NCBI RefSeq assembly: GCF_001667145.1
Contig: NZ_LZIF01000096.1
Coordinates: 1 to 64,000, forward strand
Direction of reading: 5' to 3'
Source: Mycobacterium sp. 852002-51971_SCH5477799-a
GTDB taxonomy: Bacteria > Actinomycetota > Actinomycetes > Mycobacteriales > Mycobacteriaceae
Length of the DNA stretch: 64,000 bases
Shown piece by piece: positions 11,194 through 20,503 of this stretch. Every line of letters starts with the position of its first letter. Position 1 is the first letter of the stretch. A program made the translations under genes and the position numbers. The notes beneath the pieces are model-generated. The model saw only the letters and a list, made by a program, of their open reading frames with translations. It made no database searches and was not told the DNA's origin.

Positions 11194-11982
11194 ATGACAC
11201 AGAAGACAATGAGCAGTCAGACCAGTACCGCCCCCAACCCGGAGCCCGAACCCGACGCGATCGTTCCGGGCAACACCGTCGAACAGTTCGTCGAGGGCGC
11301 CGCCCAGATCCTGGGCAAGCCCCGGATGCGCGGCTGGATCCACTTCGTCTCCGCGTGGCTGGCCATCATCACCGGCGCCACGCTGGTGTCGGTGTCGTGG
11401 GCGGTCTCCTCGCCCCGCGCCGGCCATTCGACGCTGGTCTACGCCGCCGCGACGGTGGCGATGTTCGCGGTCAGCGCCACCTATCACCGCGTGCAGTGGA
11501 AGTCAGACGTCGCGCGCAGCCGAATGAAGCGGCTCGACCATTCGATGATCTTCGTCTTCATCGCCGGTAGCTACACGCCGTTCGCGCGGCTGGTCATGCC
11601 GCAGGACACCGGGGTGTTGGTGCAGTGCATCGTGTGGGGCGGCGCGGCCGCGGGCATCGCGTTGAAGATGTGCTGGCCGACGGCGCCGCGCTGGGTCGGC
11701 GTGCCGCTCTATCTGCTGCTGGGATGGGTGGCCGTCTGGTTCGCCCCCACGATCGTGCACCAGGCCGGCGTGGCCGCGATGGTGCTGCTGGCGGTGGGCG
11801 GCGTGTTCTACAGCGTGGGGGGCATCTTCTACGGGCTGCGCTGGCCCGACCCGTGGCCCAAGACGTTCGGCTATCACGAGTTCTTCCACGCCTTCACCGC
11901 GATCGCGGCGATCCTGCACTACATCGCCATGTGGTTCGCCGTCTTCTACACAAGCGACCACGCCTGGCTGGCGGGCGGATAG
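11194..11982 (+). CDS. Hemolysin III / PAQR-family membrane protein (Rv1085c-like)
   Basis: This 262-residue integral membrane protein has seven hydrophobic segments after an acidic, Pro-rich N-terminus. Family signatures are SATYHR followed by [19 protein letters not shown], and a late [16 protein letters not shown]; the His and Asp residues are the presumed metal ligands of the PAQR superfamily. Function in mycobacteria is not established, and haemolysis is only a historical label. ATG 11194 is chosen because it follows GCGAGA; a TTG at 11155 and an ATG at 11209 are alternatives. Confidence 0.87.
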   Translation: MTQKTMSSQTSTAPNPEPEPDAIVPGNTVEQFVEGAAQILGKPRMRGWIHFVSAWLAIITGATLVSVSWAVSSPRAGHSTLVYAAATVAMFAVSATYHRVQWKSDVARSRMKRLDHSMIFVFIAGSYTPFARLVMPQDTGVLVQCIVWGGAAAGIALKMCWPTAPRWVGVPLYLLLGWVAVWFAPTIVHQAGVAAMVLLAVGGVFYSVGGIFYGLRWPDPWPKTFGYHEFFHAFTAIAAILHYIAMWFAVFYTSDHAWLAGG

Positions 11983-12001
11983 GGCTGCCTCGTCACCCCG
12001 C

Positions 12002-12385
12002 TCAGGCCGGGGTGACGTCGTCCTCCGGGGACCAGTAGGCCTTCATCGAGGCGATCTTGCCTCGGCTGTCGAACACCATGACGTCGATCGGCTCGATCAC
12101 CATGCGGTGCTCGCCCGCGGTCACGGTCAGCCGGAACTGGAACGCCGCCTCGTTGCCTGCGACGCGCAGCGTCACCAGTTCGCATTCGCGCTGCACTTCG
12201 TTGACCGCGGAATAGAAGCCGTGGATCGCCTGCCGGCCGATGTGCACCTCGCCGCCGACCGGATCTTCGACGGTGGCATCGTCGGCGTACAACTCGACCA
12301 AGTCATCGGCGCTGCCCTTGGCGACCAGTTCGATGTAGCGGTTGACCGTATTCCTGATCGCTTCGGTCCTCGCGGCATTCGGCAT
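12002..12385 (-). CDS. SnoaL/NTF2-fold protein, probable ketosteroid isomerase
   Basis: The 127-residue protein has the length and motif order of bacterial delta5-3-ketosteroid isomerases. Tyr17 (NRYIEL), Asp41 (VEDPVG) and Asp101 (EPIDVMVF) line up with the catalytic triad Tyr14, Asp38 and Asp99 of the Comamonas enzyme. If active, it would shift a steroid double bond, a step in sterol breakdown that many mycobacteria perform. The alignment is by eye, so a binding-only NTF2-like role cannot be excluded. It is on the same strand as the DUF255 gene, 77 bp downstream of it. Confidence 0.68.
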   Translation of the reverse strand: MPNAARTEAIRNTVNRYIELVAKGSADDLVELYADDATVEDPVGGEVHIGRQAIHGFYSAVNEVQRECELVTLRVAGNEAAFQFRLTVTAGEHRMVIEPIDVMVFDSRGKIASMKAYWSPEDDVTPA

Positions 12386-12462
12386 GGGACGCAGGGTAAC
12401 CCCGCGCTAGTGGTGATCGCCAGCGCGGCGCAGCCGGGCGCTGCGGGTCGCCACCATCGGCT

Positions 12463-14502
12463 TCAGTGACCCGCAACACCCAGGGCGGCGGCCAGTTCGG
12501 TTGCGCCGGTCACCGGCAGGTCGCAGACCTGGCCGCGGCACACGTAGGCGGCGTCGGCGCCGCCCACCCGGGGCCGGCCGGCCAGCAGCGCCGACGAATC
12601 CGCCTCCCCGCCCACCACGATCGCCCCGCCGGGTGCCAGCCGTCGCGCGTCGGCCAACAGCGTCGAGGCCGACGGGTCGCACGCGACCGCGATCTGCAGC
12701 GGTCCGCGCACCGCCGCTTCCGCGACGGCCAGCCAATGCCCGGCCGACCGCGGCGCGCGTTCCAGCAGCACCGAGTGCGCGCCAAGCGATTCGGTGACCG
12801 CCCGCAGATACCGCTGGGCACGGTCACCGTCGACCAGGTGCGCGGCGGTCAGCAGCGCCTCGGTGATCGACGAGGCTCCCGACGGAGTCGCGCCGTCCAG
12901 CGGGTCGGCCGGCCGAAGCATTAACCGCTCGGCGTCGTCGGCGGTGTCGAACCAGCGGCCGGGTTGCGCCCGATCGGCGAAGCGCGCCAACGCGGTGTCC
13001 AGCAGATCGGTTGCCGCCGTCAGCCAGATCGCCTCGGCGGTCAGCTGATACAGCGCGAGCAGACCGGTGGCCAGCATCGCGTGGTCCTCGAGGATGGCAA
13101 CGCTGTCGCCGACCACGCCGTCCAGGCTGGCGCGTCGCAACCGGCCATCGACCACATGCAGATCCAGCAGCGCCCGCGCGCAGCGCCGCGCGGCTTCAAC
13201 CAGTTCGGGCTCGTCCAGCGCCACGCTGGCCTCAGCCAACGCGGTGATCGCCAGGCCATTCCACGAGGTGACGACCTTGTCGTCACGCCCGGGCTGGACC
13301 CGGGCGCGGCGGGCCGTCAGCAGCGCGGCACGCACGCGTTCCAGCCGCTGCGGATCCTCCGCGTCGACGGGTTGGGGGCCCCTCCCGCTCGCGGGGGCCT
13401 GCAGCACCGAGGTGCCGTGCTCGAACGTACCGCTCTCGGTGACCGCGAAAACGCTTGCCGCCCAGGGGCCGTCGTCGGGTCCGAGCACCTCGGTCAGTTG
13501 CGCCGGCGTCCACACATAGGTCGAACCCTCGCGGCCGTCGGCGTCGGCGTCCAGCGACGAGGTGAACATGGCACCGTCGGCCAACTCGACGAGCAGGAAC
13601 CGGGCGGTCGCCGCGGTGACCCGGCGCGCCAGCGGGTCCGCGGTGCGCCGGGCCCAGTGCGCGTAGGCGCGCAGCAACAGTGCGTTGTCGTACAGCATCT
13701 TCTCGAAATGCGGTACCACCCAGGCGTTGTCGACGCTGTAGCGGGCGAAGCCGCCGCCCAGCTGGTCGTAGATGCCGCCGCGGGCCATCGCGTTGCCGGT
13801 GTGTGCCACCGCCGTAAGCGCATCCGGAGAGCCGGTGCGCTCGAAGTGGCGCAGCAGCGCCTCGAGCAACGCCGACGGCGGGAACTTGGGCGCACCGCCG
13901 AACCCGCCGTGCACCGCGTCGCGGTCCTCGAGCAGCGTGGCGACGGCGTGGTCGCACAGCTCCGGCGCTATCGGAGGACCACCGCCCGGCAGACCGGACG
14001 AGAGCCTGCGCAACTCGCCGGCGATATGGTCGGAGGCCTCCTCGACCTCGCCACGACGCTCCCGCCAGGTCGCGGATACAGCCGAAAGAAGTTGCAGGAA
14101 ACCTTCTTTCGGATAGTAGGTGCCACAGAAGAAGGGACGCCCGTCCGGAGTGAGGAAACACGTCATCGGCCAGCCGCCGTGCCCGGTGAGGGCGACTGTG
14201 GCGTTCATGTAGACCGCGTCGATGTCCGGGCGTTCCTCACGGTCGACCTTGATGCAGACGAATCCGGCGTTCATCGCGGCGGCCACTTCGCCGTCGTCAA
14301 ATGATTCGTGGGCCATGACGTGACACCAGTGGCACGCGGCGTAGCCGACGGACAGCAGAATGGGCACGTCGCGTTCGGCGGCAACGGCCAGCGCCTCGGG
14401 GGTCCACTGCTGCCAATGCACCGGATTGTCGGCGTGCTGGCGCAGATACGGGCTGGTCGCCAGCCCAAGGGTATTCGTGGAAGCGGGGTCAGCCGGGCTC
14501 AT
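12463..14502 (-). CDS. Thioredoxin-fold DUF255/YyaL-SSP411 family protein (Rv1084-like)
   Basis: The 679-residue protein starts with a thioredoxin-like domain. The C-H-W-C-H motif is in YAACHWCHVMAHESF and the cis-Pro neighbourhood in GGWPMTCFLTPDG. A long alpha/alpha-barrel region resembling glycan-processing folds follows (GGFGGAPKFPPS, VPHFEKMLYDNALLL). This is the conserved YyaL/SSP411 family found from bacteria to mammals, with biochemical function unknown. ATG 14502 overlaps the stop of the upstream small membrane gene by 14 bases. The longer frame to 14613 runs inside that gene and is unlikely. Confidence 0.9.
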   Translation of the reverse strand: MSPADPASTNTLGLATSPYLRQHADNPVHWQQWTPEALAVAAERDVPILLSVGYAACHWCHVMAHESFDDGEVAAAMNAGFVCIKVDREERPDIDAVYMNATVALTGHGGWPMTCFLTPDGRPFFCGTYYPKEGFLQLLSAVSATWRERRGEVEEASDHIAGELRRLSSGLPGGGPPIAPELCDHAVATLLEDRDAVHGGFGGAPKFPPSALLEALLRHFERTGSPDALTAVAHTGNAMARGGIYDQLGGGFARYSVDNAWVVPHFEKMLYDNALLLRAYAHWARRTADPLARRVTAATARFLLVELADGAMFTSSLDADADGREGSTYVWTPAQLTEVLGPDDGPWAASVFAVTESGTFEHGTSVLQAPASGRGPQPVDAEDPQRLERVRAALLTARRARVQPGRDDKVVTSWNGLAITALAEASVALDEPELVEAARRCARALLDLHVVDGRLRRASLDGVVGDSVAILEDHAMLATGLLALYQLTAEAIWLTAATDLLDTALARFADRAQPGRWFDTADDAERLMLRPADPLDGATPSGASSITEALLTAAHLVDGDRAQRYLRAVTESLGAHSVLLERAPRSAGHWLAVAEAAVRGPLQIAVACDPSASTLLADARRLAPGGAIVVGGEADSSALLAGRPRVGGADAAYVCRGQVCDLPVTGATELAAALGVAGH

Positions 14503-14791
14503 CGTCGGACCCCGGGGCTCGCGGCGAGCCGTCCGCCTCATCGCCGTTGTCCCGGTCGACCGCGTCAGTGCCTTCGTCGGCGGCCTGGTCCGGTTCGGGG
14601 TGCTTGGGATCAAACGTTTCCGGCACCTTCTTCAACTGCCGGTTCATCGAACGCAACAGAAACAGCGTGCTGATCAACAGCAGCACGATGATCAGCAGAC
14701 CGATCGGGCTGGCCTTGCCGAAATCGGGGCCGGTGTGGCGCGGCGGGCCGTCGGCTTGCCAGCCGGCGGCGACGAGAAACAGGTGATTCAC
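14489..14791 (-). CDS. Small single-pass membrane protein (Rv1083-like)
   Basis: This 100-residue protein has a short extracytoplasmic N-terminus, one strong helix (about 30-47), then a basic stop-transfer patch and a highly acidic tail rich in Asp, Glu and Pro. It matches Rv1083, a conserved mycobacterial protein between mca and the DUF255 gene. Its GTG start overlaps the mca stop by four bases (GTGA) and its end overlaps the next gene by 14, so mca, this gene and the DUF255 gene form a coupled operon. A link to thiol metabolism is inferred only from that. Confidence 0.85.
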   Translation of the reverse strand: MNHLFLVAAGWQADGPPRHTGPDFGKASPIGLLIIVLLLISTLFLLRSMNRQLKKVPETFDPKHPEPDQAADEGTDAVDRDNGDEADGSPRAPGSDDEPG

Positions 14792-15660
14792 TCGTCGCTC
14801 TCGATTCCGGCGAACAGGTCGTCCTCGGGTAGCCGGACCGGAACCCGCGACCGCGCCAACTCGAATTCTTCAGTGGGCCAGAGCCGTTGCTGCCATTCGA
14901 TGGGAGCGGCAAAGAAGTCGTGGTCGGGGTCGATCTGCGTGGTGTGCGCCCGCAGCGCGTCGTCGCGCTGGCTGAAGTACGCCGAGCACTCGACGCGCGT
15001 GGTCACCCGGGACTCGAACGGATCGTGCTTGGCGTCCCAGTGCTCGAGCCACTTCTTGAACGGGGGTTCTTGGCCGTGCTTGACGGCTTCGTCGTGCAAC
15101 AACTGCATTCGCGCGCGCAGGAAGCCGTGGTTGTAGTACAGCTTGGACACCGTCCACGGCTCGCCGGCGTCGGCGAAGCGCCGATAATCGCCGGCCGCCT
15201 CGAACGCGCCGACCGAAACCTGATGACAGCGAATGTGATCGGGGTGGGGATAACCGCCGTTTTCGTCGTAGGTGGTCATCACGTGCGGGCGGAATTCACG
15301 GACCACGCGCACCAGCGCCTCGACCGACTCCTCCAGCGGCACCAGCGCGAAACAGCCCTCGGGCAACGGCGGCAGCGGGTCGCCCTGGGGTAATCCGGAG
15401 TCGACGAAACCCAGCCAGGTGTGTTCCACGCCGAGTATCTCGGCGGCCTTGGCCATCTCGTCGCGGCGGATTTCGGCGATGTGTCCGTGCACCTCGGGCA
15501 GGTCCATCGCCGGGTTGAGGATGTCGCCGCGCTCACCGCCGGTCAACGTCACCACCAGCACCCGATGACCCTCGTCGGCGTAACGGGCCAGCGTGGCCGC
15601 GCCCTTGCTGGACTCGTCGTCGGGGTGGGCGTGCACCGCCATCAACCGCAATTCGCTCAC
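14788..15660 (-). CDS. mca: Mycothiol S-conjugate amidase
   Basis: The 290-residue enzyme hydrolyses mycothiol conjugates of electrophiles and drugs, releasing a mercapturic acid for export. It belongs to the LmbE/MshB zinc family: HPDDE near residue 12 supplies zinc ligands and the catalytic Asp, and HPDH near residue 142 supplies the other His ligand. The GTG start at 15660 ([16 protein letters not shown]) agrees with M. tuberculosis Mca; the upstream frame to 15783 is a shadow. It is the first gene of a coupled run with the Rv1083 and Rv1084 homologues, divergent from the DUF4307 gene. Confidence 0.95.
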   Translation of the reverse strand: MSELRLMAVHAHPDDESSKGAATLARYADEGHRVLVVTLTGGERGDILNPAMDLPEVHGHIAEIRRDEMAKAAEILGVEHTWLGFVDSGLPQGDPLPPLPEGCFALVPLEESVEALVRVVREFRPHVMTTYDENGGYPHPDHIRCHQVSVGAFEAAGDYRRFADAGEPWTVSKLYYNHGFLRARMQLLHDEAVKHGQEPPFKKWLEHWDAKHDPFESRVTTRVECSAYFSQRDDALRAHTTQIDPDHDFFAAPIEWQQRLWPTEEFELARSRVPVRLPEDDLFAGIESDE

Positions 15661-15772
15661 GTGCCCCCTTGTCAGTCTGGTGGTCGCCCGGTCTGACCCT
15701 ATAATTCCAGTTTCGAGTTCGTTGCATGCTGTCGGCCGGTGCCGGGCAGCCGACAACCAGGCACAACCAGCT

Positions 15773-16207
15773 ATGACCGACACCCCGATCGCGCGTCCCG
15801 AGGCCCGCTATGGGCGCTCCCGGCTGTCTCGTATCCCCCGGCGGTGGGTGATCGTCACGCTGGGCGTGCTGGTAGTCATGGCCGGGCTCGTCGTCGCTCT
15901 CATCGGTTATCACCGGTTCGGCACCAGTGACGTCAAAGGGACGATGGCCGGCTACCGGGTGATCGACGACCAGACGGCGTCGATAACGATCAGCGTGACG
16001 CGATCGGATCCGTCGCGGCCGGTGGACTGCATCGTGCGGGTCCGCTCGCAGGACGGCAGCGAGACGGGCCGACGAGAGCTGCTGGTACCGCCGTCGGACG
16101 CGCCCACCGTGCAGGTGACGACGACGGTGAAATCTTTCGAACCGCCGGTGGTGGCCGACATCTATGGCTGCGGCACCGATGTGCCCGCGTACCTGCGCCC
16201 TGCGTGA
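15773..16207 (+). CDS. DUF4307 membrane protein (Rv1081c-like)
   Basis: The 144-residue protein has a basic N-terminus, one transmembrane helix (about 27-47) and an extracytoplasmic beta-rich domain of about 95 residues. The length and layout equal Rv1081c, a conserved actinobacterial DUF4307 protein of unknown function. ATG 15773 is chosen because it gives the family length; the longer frame to 15593 overlaps mca. The gene lies 112 bp from the mca start in divergent orientation, and greA follows 221 bp later. Confidence 0.85.
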   Translation: MTDTPIARPEARYGRSRLSRIPRRWVIVTLGVLVVMAGLVVALIGYHRFGTSDVKGTMAGYRVIDDQTASITISVTRSDPSRPVDCIVRVRSQDGSETGRRELLVPPSDAPTVQVTTTVKSFEPPVVADIYGCGTDVPAYLRPA

Positions 16208-16428
16208 CCCCTTAATCCGCGATCGAACTGCGAATATGGGGTCATCAATTGTTTGCACGGTGGTAACATGGATTAATACACGGTTCCGGCTGGGACCGTG
16301 TTGCTGCATTAGCGGCCTGAGCAAAACGGAGCGGCAGCACACGGGGCGGGACGCGCATACGTCGGGAGCGGCGGAGCCGACAGGACTCAACGCGAACTCG
16401 CGCAACAACATACGAGGAGCACGACGAG

Positions 16429-16923
16429 ATGACGGACACCTCCGTTACCTGGCTTACCCAGGAGTCACACGACCGACTCAAGGCCGAGCTCGATCACTTG
16501 ATTGCGAATCGTCCGGTCATCGCCGCGGAGATCAACGACCGCCGCGAGGAAGGCGACCTGCGCGAGAACGGTGGCTACCACGCCGCCCGCGAAGAGCAGG
16601 GTCAGCAGGAAGCGCGCATCCGCCAGCTGCAGGACCTGTTGAACAACGCGAAGGTCGGCGAGGCGCCTAAGCAGTCCGGCGTCGCGCTGCCGGGCTCGGT
16701 GGTGAAGGTCTGCTACAACGACGACGAGTCCGACACGGAAACCTTCCTGATCGCCACCCGCCAGGAGGGCGTCAACGACGGCAAGCTCGAGGTGTACTCG
16801 CCGAACTCACCGCTGGGCGGCGCCCTGATCGACGCCAAGGTGGGCGAGACCCGCAGCTACACCGTGCCCAACGGCAACACGGTGAAGGTGAAGCTGCTCA
16901 GCGCGGAGCCCTACCACTCGTAA
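16429..16923 (+). CDS. greA: Transcription elongation factor GreA
   Basis: The 164-residue protein rescues backtracked RNA polymerase by stimulating transcript cleavage through the secondary channel. It has the N-terminal coiled coil with the acidic tip [18 protein letters not shown] and the C-terminal FKBP-like domain. The length equals M. tuberculosis GreA. ATG 16429 is preceded by AGGAG at about 9 bases. It probably has its own promoter in the 221-bp gap upstream, where I could not settle on clear -10/-35 elements. Confidence 0.97.
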   Translation: MTDTSVTWLTQESHDRLKAELDHLIANRPVIAAEINDRREEGDLRENGGYHAAREEQGQQEARIRQLQDLLNNAKVGEAPKQSGVALPGSVVKVCYNDDESDTETFLIATRQEGVNDGKLEVYSPNSPLGGALIDAKVGETRSYTVPNGNTVKVKLLSAEPYHS

Positions 16924-16941
16924 CCGACCTCGTTTCGGCGA

Positions 16942-16961
16942 GCGCCCGGCTGGCCGGGCGC
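16942..16961 (+). terminator. Hairpin after greA
   Basis: GCGCCCGGC (16942-16950) and GCCGGGCGC (16953-16961) form a perfect 9-bp stem with a 2-base centre, 19 bases after the greA stop. A second small hairpin (GTCGC/GCGAC, 16996-17008) lies before the metB stop. There is no T-run, as is common for mycobacterial terminators. The pair sits between convergent genes and could serve both strands. Confidence 0.6.
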
Positions 16962-17032
16962 GTCAGCACGTGTGCCCCGCTAACCGGGCATCCGCGTCGC
17001 GAGGCGACTAGCCCCCGAGGGTGGCGGCCCGC

Positions 17033-18199
17033 TTAGCCCAGCGCCCGATCGAGATCAGCCAGTAGGTCGGCGATGTCCTCGATGCCGACCGACAGGCGCA
17101 CCAGATCGTCGGGGACTTCCAATTGCGACCCGGCAGTCGAGGCATGCGTCATGGCGCTGGGATGCTCGATCAGCGACTCGACCCCGCCCAGCGATTCCGC
17201 CAGGATGAACACCTTGGTCTTGGCGCACAGATCGCGGGCGGCGTCGCGGCCGCCGCGCATGCGCACCGACACCATCCCGCCGAAGCCGCGCATCTGCCGC
17301 GCGGCGATTTCATGTCCGGGGTGTGATCGCAGTCCGGGGTATAGCACCGTGCTCACCGCGCGATGGCCGGCGAGGAAATCGGCTACGGCCGAGGCGTTTT
17401 CGCTGTGCCGCTGCATGCGCAGCACCAACGTCTTCAGGCCGCGCATGGTCAGGTAGGCGTCGAACGGGCCCGGCACCGCGCCGGTCCCGTTCTGCAGGAA
17501 GGCGAACGCCTCGTCCAGCTCCTGGTCGTCGGTGACCAACGCACCGCCCACGACATCGGAGTGCCCGCCGATGTATTTGGTGGTGGAGTGCAGCACGATG
17601 TCGGCGCCCAGTGTCAACGGCTGCTGCAGCGCGGGCGAGGCAAAAGTATTGTCCACCAACACTTTCGCCGAATTCTGCTTGCCCAGTTCGGCCAGGGCGG
17701 CGATGTCGGCGATGGACAGCAGCGGATTGGTCGGGGTTTCCGCCCAGATCAACCGGGTCCGCGGCGTGATCGCGGCGGCGACGGCGTCCAACTCATGCAG
17801 CGCCACCGGTGTGTATTCGACGTTCCACTGGGTGAAGACCTTGTCGATCAATCGAAAGGTGCCACCATAGGCATCGTTCGGGATCACCACGTGGTCGCCG
17901 GGCCGCAGCACCGCCCGCAACGCGCAGTCGGTGGCGGCCATGCCCGAACCGAAGGCTCGCGCATAGGCGCCGTCTTCGACGGCGGCCAGCGCCGCTTCCA
18001 GTGCGGCCCGGGTCGGGTTGCCGGTGCGCGCGTATTCGTACCCGCCGCGCAGCGAGCCCACGCCGTCCTGGGCGAAGGTGCTGCTGGCGTAGATCGGGGC
18101 GTTCACCGCGCCGGTCGCCGGGTCCGGCCGATAGCCGGCGTGAATCGCTTTGGTGGCCAGTCCGGTGAACTCGGGATGTCTGCTGGGGTCGTCGCTCAT
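17033..18199 (-). CDS. metB: Cystathionine gamma-synthase / PLP-dependent transsulfuration enzyme
   Basis: The 388-residue protein belongs to the Cys/Met metabolism PLP family. The PLP lysine is K208 in LHSTTKYIGGHSD. The N-terminal YEYARTGNPTR and the C-terminal RLSVGIEDIADLLADLDRAL are typical. It joins an activated homoserine with cysteine to make cystathionine, though family members differ in substrate and a gamma-lyase activity is possible. ATG 18199 gives the length of M. tuberculosis MetB. The pra stop lies 11 bp upstream and cbs is next, so transsulfuration genes cluster here. Confidence 0.93.
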   Translation of the reverse strand: MSDDPSRHPEFTGLATKAIHAGYRPDPATGAVNAPIYASSTFAQDGVGSLRGGYEYARTGNPTRAALEAALAAVEDGAYARAFGSGMAATDCALRAVLRPGDHVVIPNDAYGGTFRLIDKVFTQWNVEYTPVALHELDAVAAAITPRTRLIWAETPTNPLLSIADIAALAELGKQNSAKVLVDNTFASPALQQPLTLGADIVLHSTTKYIGGHSDVVGGALVTDDQELDEAFAFLQNGTGAVPGPFDAYLTMRGLKTLVLRMQRHSENASAVADFLAGHRAVSTVLYPGLRSHPGHEIAARQMRGFGGMVSVRMRGGRDAARDLCAKTKVFILAESLGGVESLIEHPSAMTHASTAGSQLEVPDDLVRLSVGIEDIADLLADLDRALG

Positions 18200-18210
18200 C
18201 GACGATCAGC

Positions 18211-18945
18211 CTAGGTGACGGCGGGCCTCTCGGCCCCGTCGATCGGCAAGCACACCGTCGTCATGATCTTGTCCGCCAGCGTTTGACGCTTCGAATCCCA
18301 CAGCGGGAAAAGGAAACCGATGAAGCAGATGATCGCGTCGACGAAGTGCGCCAGCGAGCGCAGCACCGACATTCCGAAGCCGATGGGCCGGCCGGTGACC
18401 TCGCTGAGCACCTGAAACTTGAGCACCGATTTGCCGATGCTCGAGCCGGTCGTGCCCTGGCGGTAGCCGAAATTCCAGATCAGATAGAACAGCCCGATTA
18501 TCGAAGCCAGCCACTGCGCCACCATGCCGGTGGTCGAGTTCTGCGTCGCGCAGTACTGGTTGACGGAGTATTGCGTGACGTCGGTGATGCAGGCGGTTTG
18601 TTGGGTGGCGACCAGGATCGCGGTGCCGATGCCGTGCACGACGACGTACGGGAGGATGTCGATGACGAAGGCCAGCGCGCGGGTGAGCCAAGGCGTGTAG
18701 TCCTGGGTCGGCAGGGTGCGGATCGCCGGTCCCGGTGGCGGCGGCGCGTATCCCCCGGCCGACGGTGGGGGCGGCGGGTAAGACCCGCAGGGCGGTGGCG
18801 GAGGCGGCGGCGGATAGGACCCGCCGGTGACCGTCTGCGGAGGCGGGGTCTCCTGCCCGCCCGAGGGCGGCTGCTGACCACCCGAGGGCCCGGGCGCCGC
18901 GGGAGGTGACGGCTCAGCGCCGCCGGGCGGCGGTTGATCGGTCAT
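18211..18945 (-). CDS. pra: Proline-rich antigen homologue, RDD-family membrane protein
   Basis: The 244-residue product starts with about 80 residues almost made of Pro, Gly, Ser and Gln in PPPP and GGSYPPPP runs. An RDD domain with three hydrophobic segments follows (LTRALAFVIDILPYVVVHG, the WLASIIGLFYLIWNF helix and a final FVDAIICFIGFLFPL). Mtb Rv1078 (Pra) has the same plan. RDD proteins may be transport-related, but the role is unproven. The start is ATG 18945 (MTDQPPPGG); an ATG six codons upstream is possible. It probably forms an operon with metB. Confidence 0.92.
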   Translation of the reverse strand: MTDQPPPGGAEPSPPAAPGPSGGQQPPSGGQETPPPQTVTGGSYPPPPPPPPCGSYPPPPPSAGGYAPPPPGPAIRTLPTQDYTPWLTRALAFVIDILPYVVVHGIGTAILVATQQTACITDVTQYSVNQYCATQNSTTGMVAQWLASIIGLFYLIWNFGYRQGTTGSSIGKSVLKFQVLSEVTGRPIGFGMSVLRSLAHFVDAIICFIGFLFPLWDSKRQTLADKIMTTVCLPIDGAERPAVT

Positions 18946-19032
18946 GGGCAACCTTCCACTCACGTCCAGCCGAACTAGGCCGAAACAGTACCCGAGCGCG
19001 TCGCGGCCGGGCGAGATGCGCGGCGCCGCGGA

Positions 19033-20439
19033 CTACCGGCGCCCGGACAGCCCCCGAGGGCCGTCGGAGAGGAAACCCAGCAAGTCATAGCGGGTGATCA
19101 CCCCGACCGGTTTGCCTTCCTCGACCACCATCAATGCGTCCCAATCGCGCAGCGCCTTGCCGGCCGCGCTGACGGACTCTCCTGCACCGATCATCGGCAA
19201 CGGCGGGCTCATGTGCTGAGCGACGGCGTCGGCCAATTTCGCTCGGCCCTCGAAGACTGCGGACAGCAGTTCGCGTTCGGAGACGCTGCCGGCGACCTCC
19301 CCCGCCATCACCGGGGGCTCGGCGCCAACCACCGGCATCTGGGACACGCCGTACTCGCGCAGGATGCCGATCGCGTCGCGCACCGTTTCGGACGGGTGGG
19401 TGTGCACCAGGTCGGGCAGCTCGCCGGACTTGCGGCGCAGCACGTCGCCGACCCTGGACTGGTCGGTCGAGCCGTCGAGGCGGCTGCGCAGGAACCCGTA
19501 CGACGACATCCAGGCGTCGTTGAAGATCTTGGACATGTAGCCGCGCCCGCCGTCGGGCAGCAGCACCACCACGATCGAGTCGGGCCCGGCCTGCTCGGCG
19601 ACCTTGAGCGCGGCGACCACCGCCATCCCGCACGACCCGCCGACCAGCATCGCCTCCTCGCGGGCCAGCCGCCGGGTCATGTCGAAGGAGTCGGAATCGG
19701 AAACGGCGATGACCTCGTCGGGCACTCCTGCGTCGTATGCCCGCGGCCAGAAGTCCTCGCCGACGCCCTCCACGAGGTAGGGCCGGCCGGTGCCGCCGGA
19801 ATACACCGATCCCTCGGGGTCTGCGCCGATGATGCGCACCGCGCCGCCGGATACCTCTTTGAGGTAGCGGCCCGCGCCGGTGATCGTTCCGCCGGTGCCG
19901 ATGCCGGCGACGAAGTGGGTGACCTTGCCGTCGGTGTCGGCCCAGATCTCCGGGCCGGTGGTGGCGTAGTGGCTGGCCGGGCCTTCCGGGTTGGCGTACT
20001 GGTCGGGCTTCCACGCGCCGTCGATCTCGGTGACCAGCCGGTCGGAGACGCTGTAATAGCTGTCCGGATGGTCGGGCGGCACGGCGGTCGGGCAGACGAC
20101 GACCTCGGCGCCGTAGGCGATCAGCACGTTGCGCTTGTCCTCGCTGACCTTGTCGGGGCAGACGAACACGCACTTGTAGCCGCGGTGCTGGGCGACGAGG
20201 GCCAGCCCGACGCCGGTGTTGCCCGACGTGGGTTCGACGATGGTGCCGCCGGGCCGCAGCTGCCCGCCGGCTTCGGCGGCGTCGATCATCTTCACCGCGA
20301 TCCGGTCCTTCGAGCTGCCGCCGGGATTGAGGTATTCGACCTTGGCCGCCACGATGCCGGCGCCGTCGGGGACGACGGAGTTCAGACGCACCAGCGGTGT
20401 ACCGCCGATGAGGTCACTGATGTGCTGCGCGATCCGCAT
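19033..20439 (-). CDS. cbs: Cystathionine beta-synthase with C-terminal CBS domains
   Basis: This 468-residue PLP enzyme condenses serine and homocysteine into cystathionine, the forward transsulfuration step towards cysteine. The PLP lysine is in NPGGSSKDR near residue 44, with TSGNTGVGLA and the glycine loop GTGGT further on. Two CBS motifs fill about residues 340-460 and are presumed regulatory, as in human CBS and M. tuberculosis Rv1077. ATG 20439 fits the family N-terminus. metB lies two genes downstream. Confidence 0.95.
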   Translation of the reverse strand: MRIAQHISDLIGGTPLVRLNSVVPDGAGIVAAKVEYLNPGGSSKDRIAVKMIDAAEAGGQLRPGGTIVEPTSGNTGVGLALVAQHRGYKCVFVCPDKVSEDKRNVLIAYGAEVVVCPTAVPPDHPDSYYSVSDRLVTEIDGAWKPDQYANPEGPASHYATTGPEIWADTDGKVTHFVAGIGTGGTITGAGRYLKEVSGGAVRIIGADPEGSVYSGGTGRPYLVEGVGEDFWPRAYDAGVPDEVIAVSDSDSFDMTRRLAREEAMLVGGSCGMAVVAALKVAEQAGPDSIVVVLLPDGGRGYMSKIFNDAWMSSYGFLRSRLDGSTDQSRVGDVLRRKSGELPDLVHTHPSETVRDAIGILREYGVSQMPVVGAEPPVMAGEVAGSVSERELLSAVFEGRAKLADAVAQHMSPPLPMIGAGESVSAAGKALRDWDALMVVEEGKPVGVITRYDLLGFLSDGPRGLSGRR

Positions 20440-20503
20440 GCGTTCATCGTCTCAGGCGGTTTCGCGCGGCGCACGGCCACTCTCCGCGGAGCTTTGCGCG
20501 CGC

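Noticed and set aside
13371..13395. G/C-rich hairpin inside the DUF255 gene
   Set aside because: It lies mid-gene with no T-run or regulatory context, and such stems are frequent in DNA of this composition.
18700..18930. GC-rich repetitive stretch that looks like a tandem repeat
   Set aside because: It is explained by the Pro/Gly-rich N-terminal coding region of pra.
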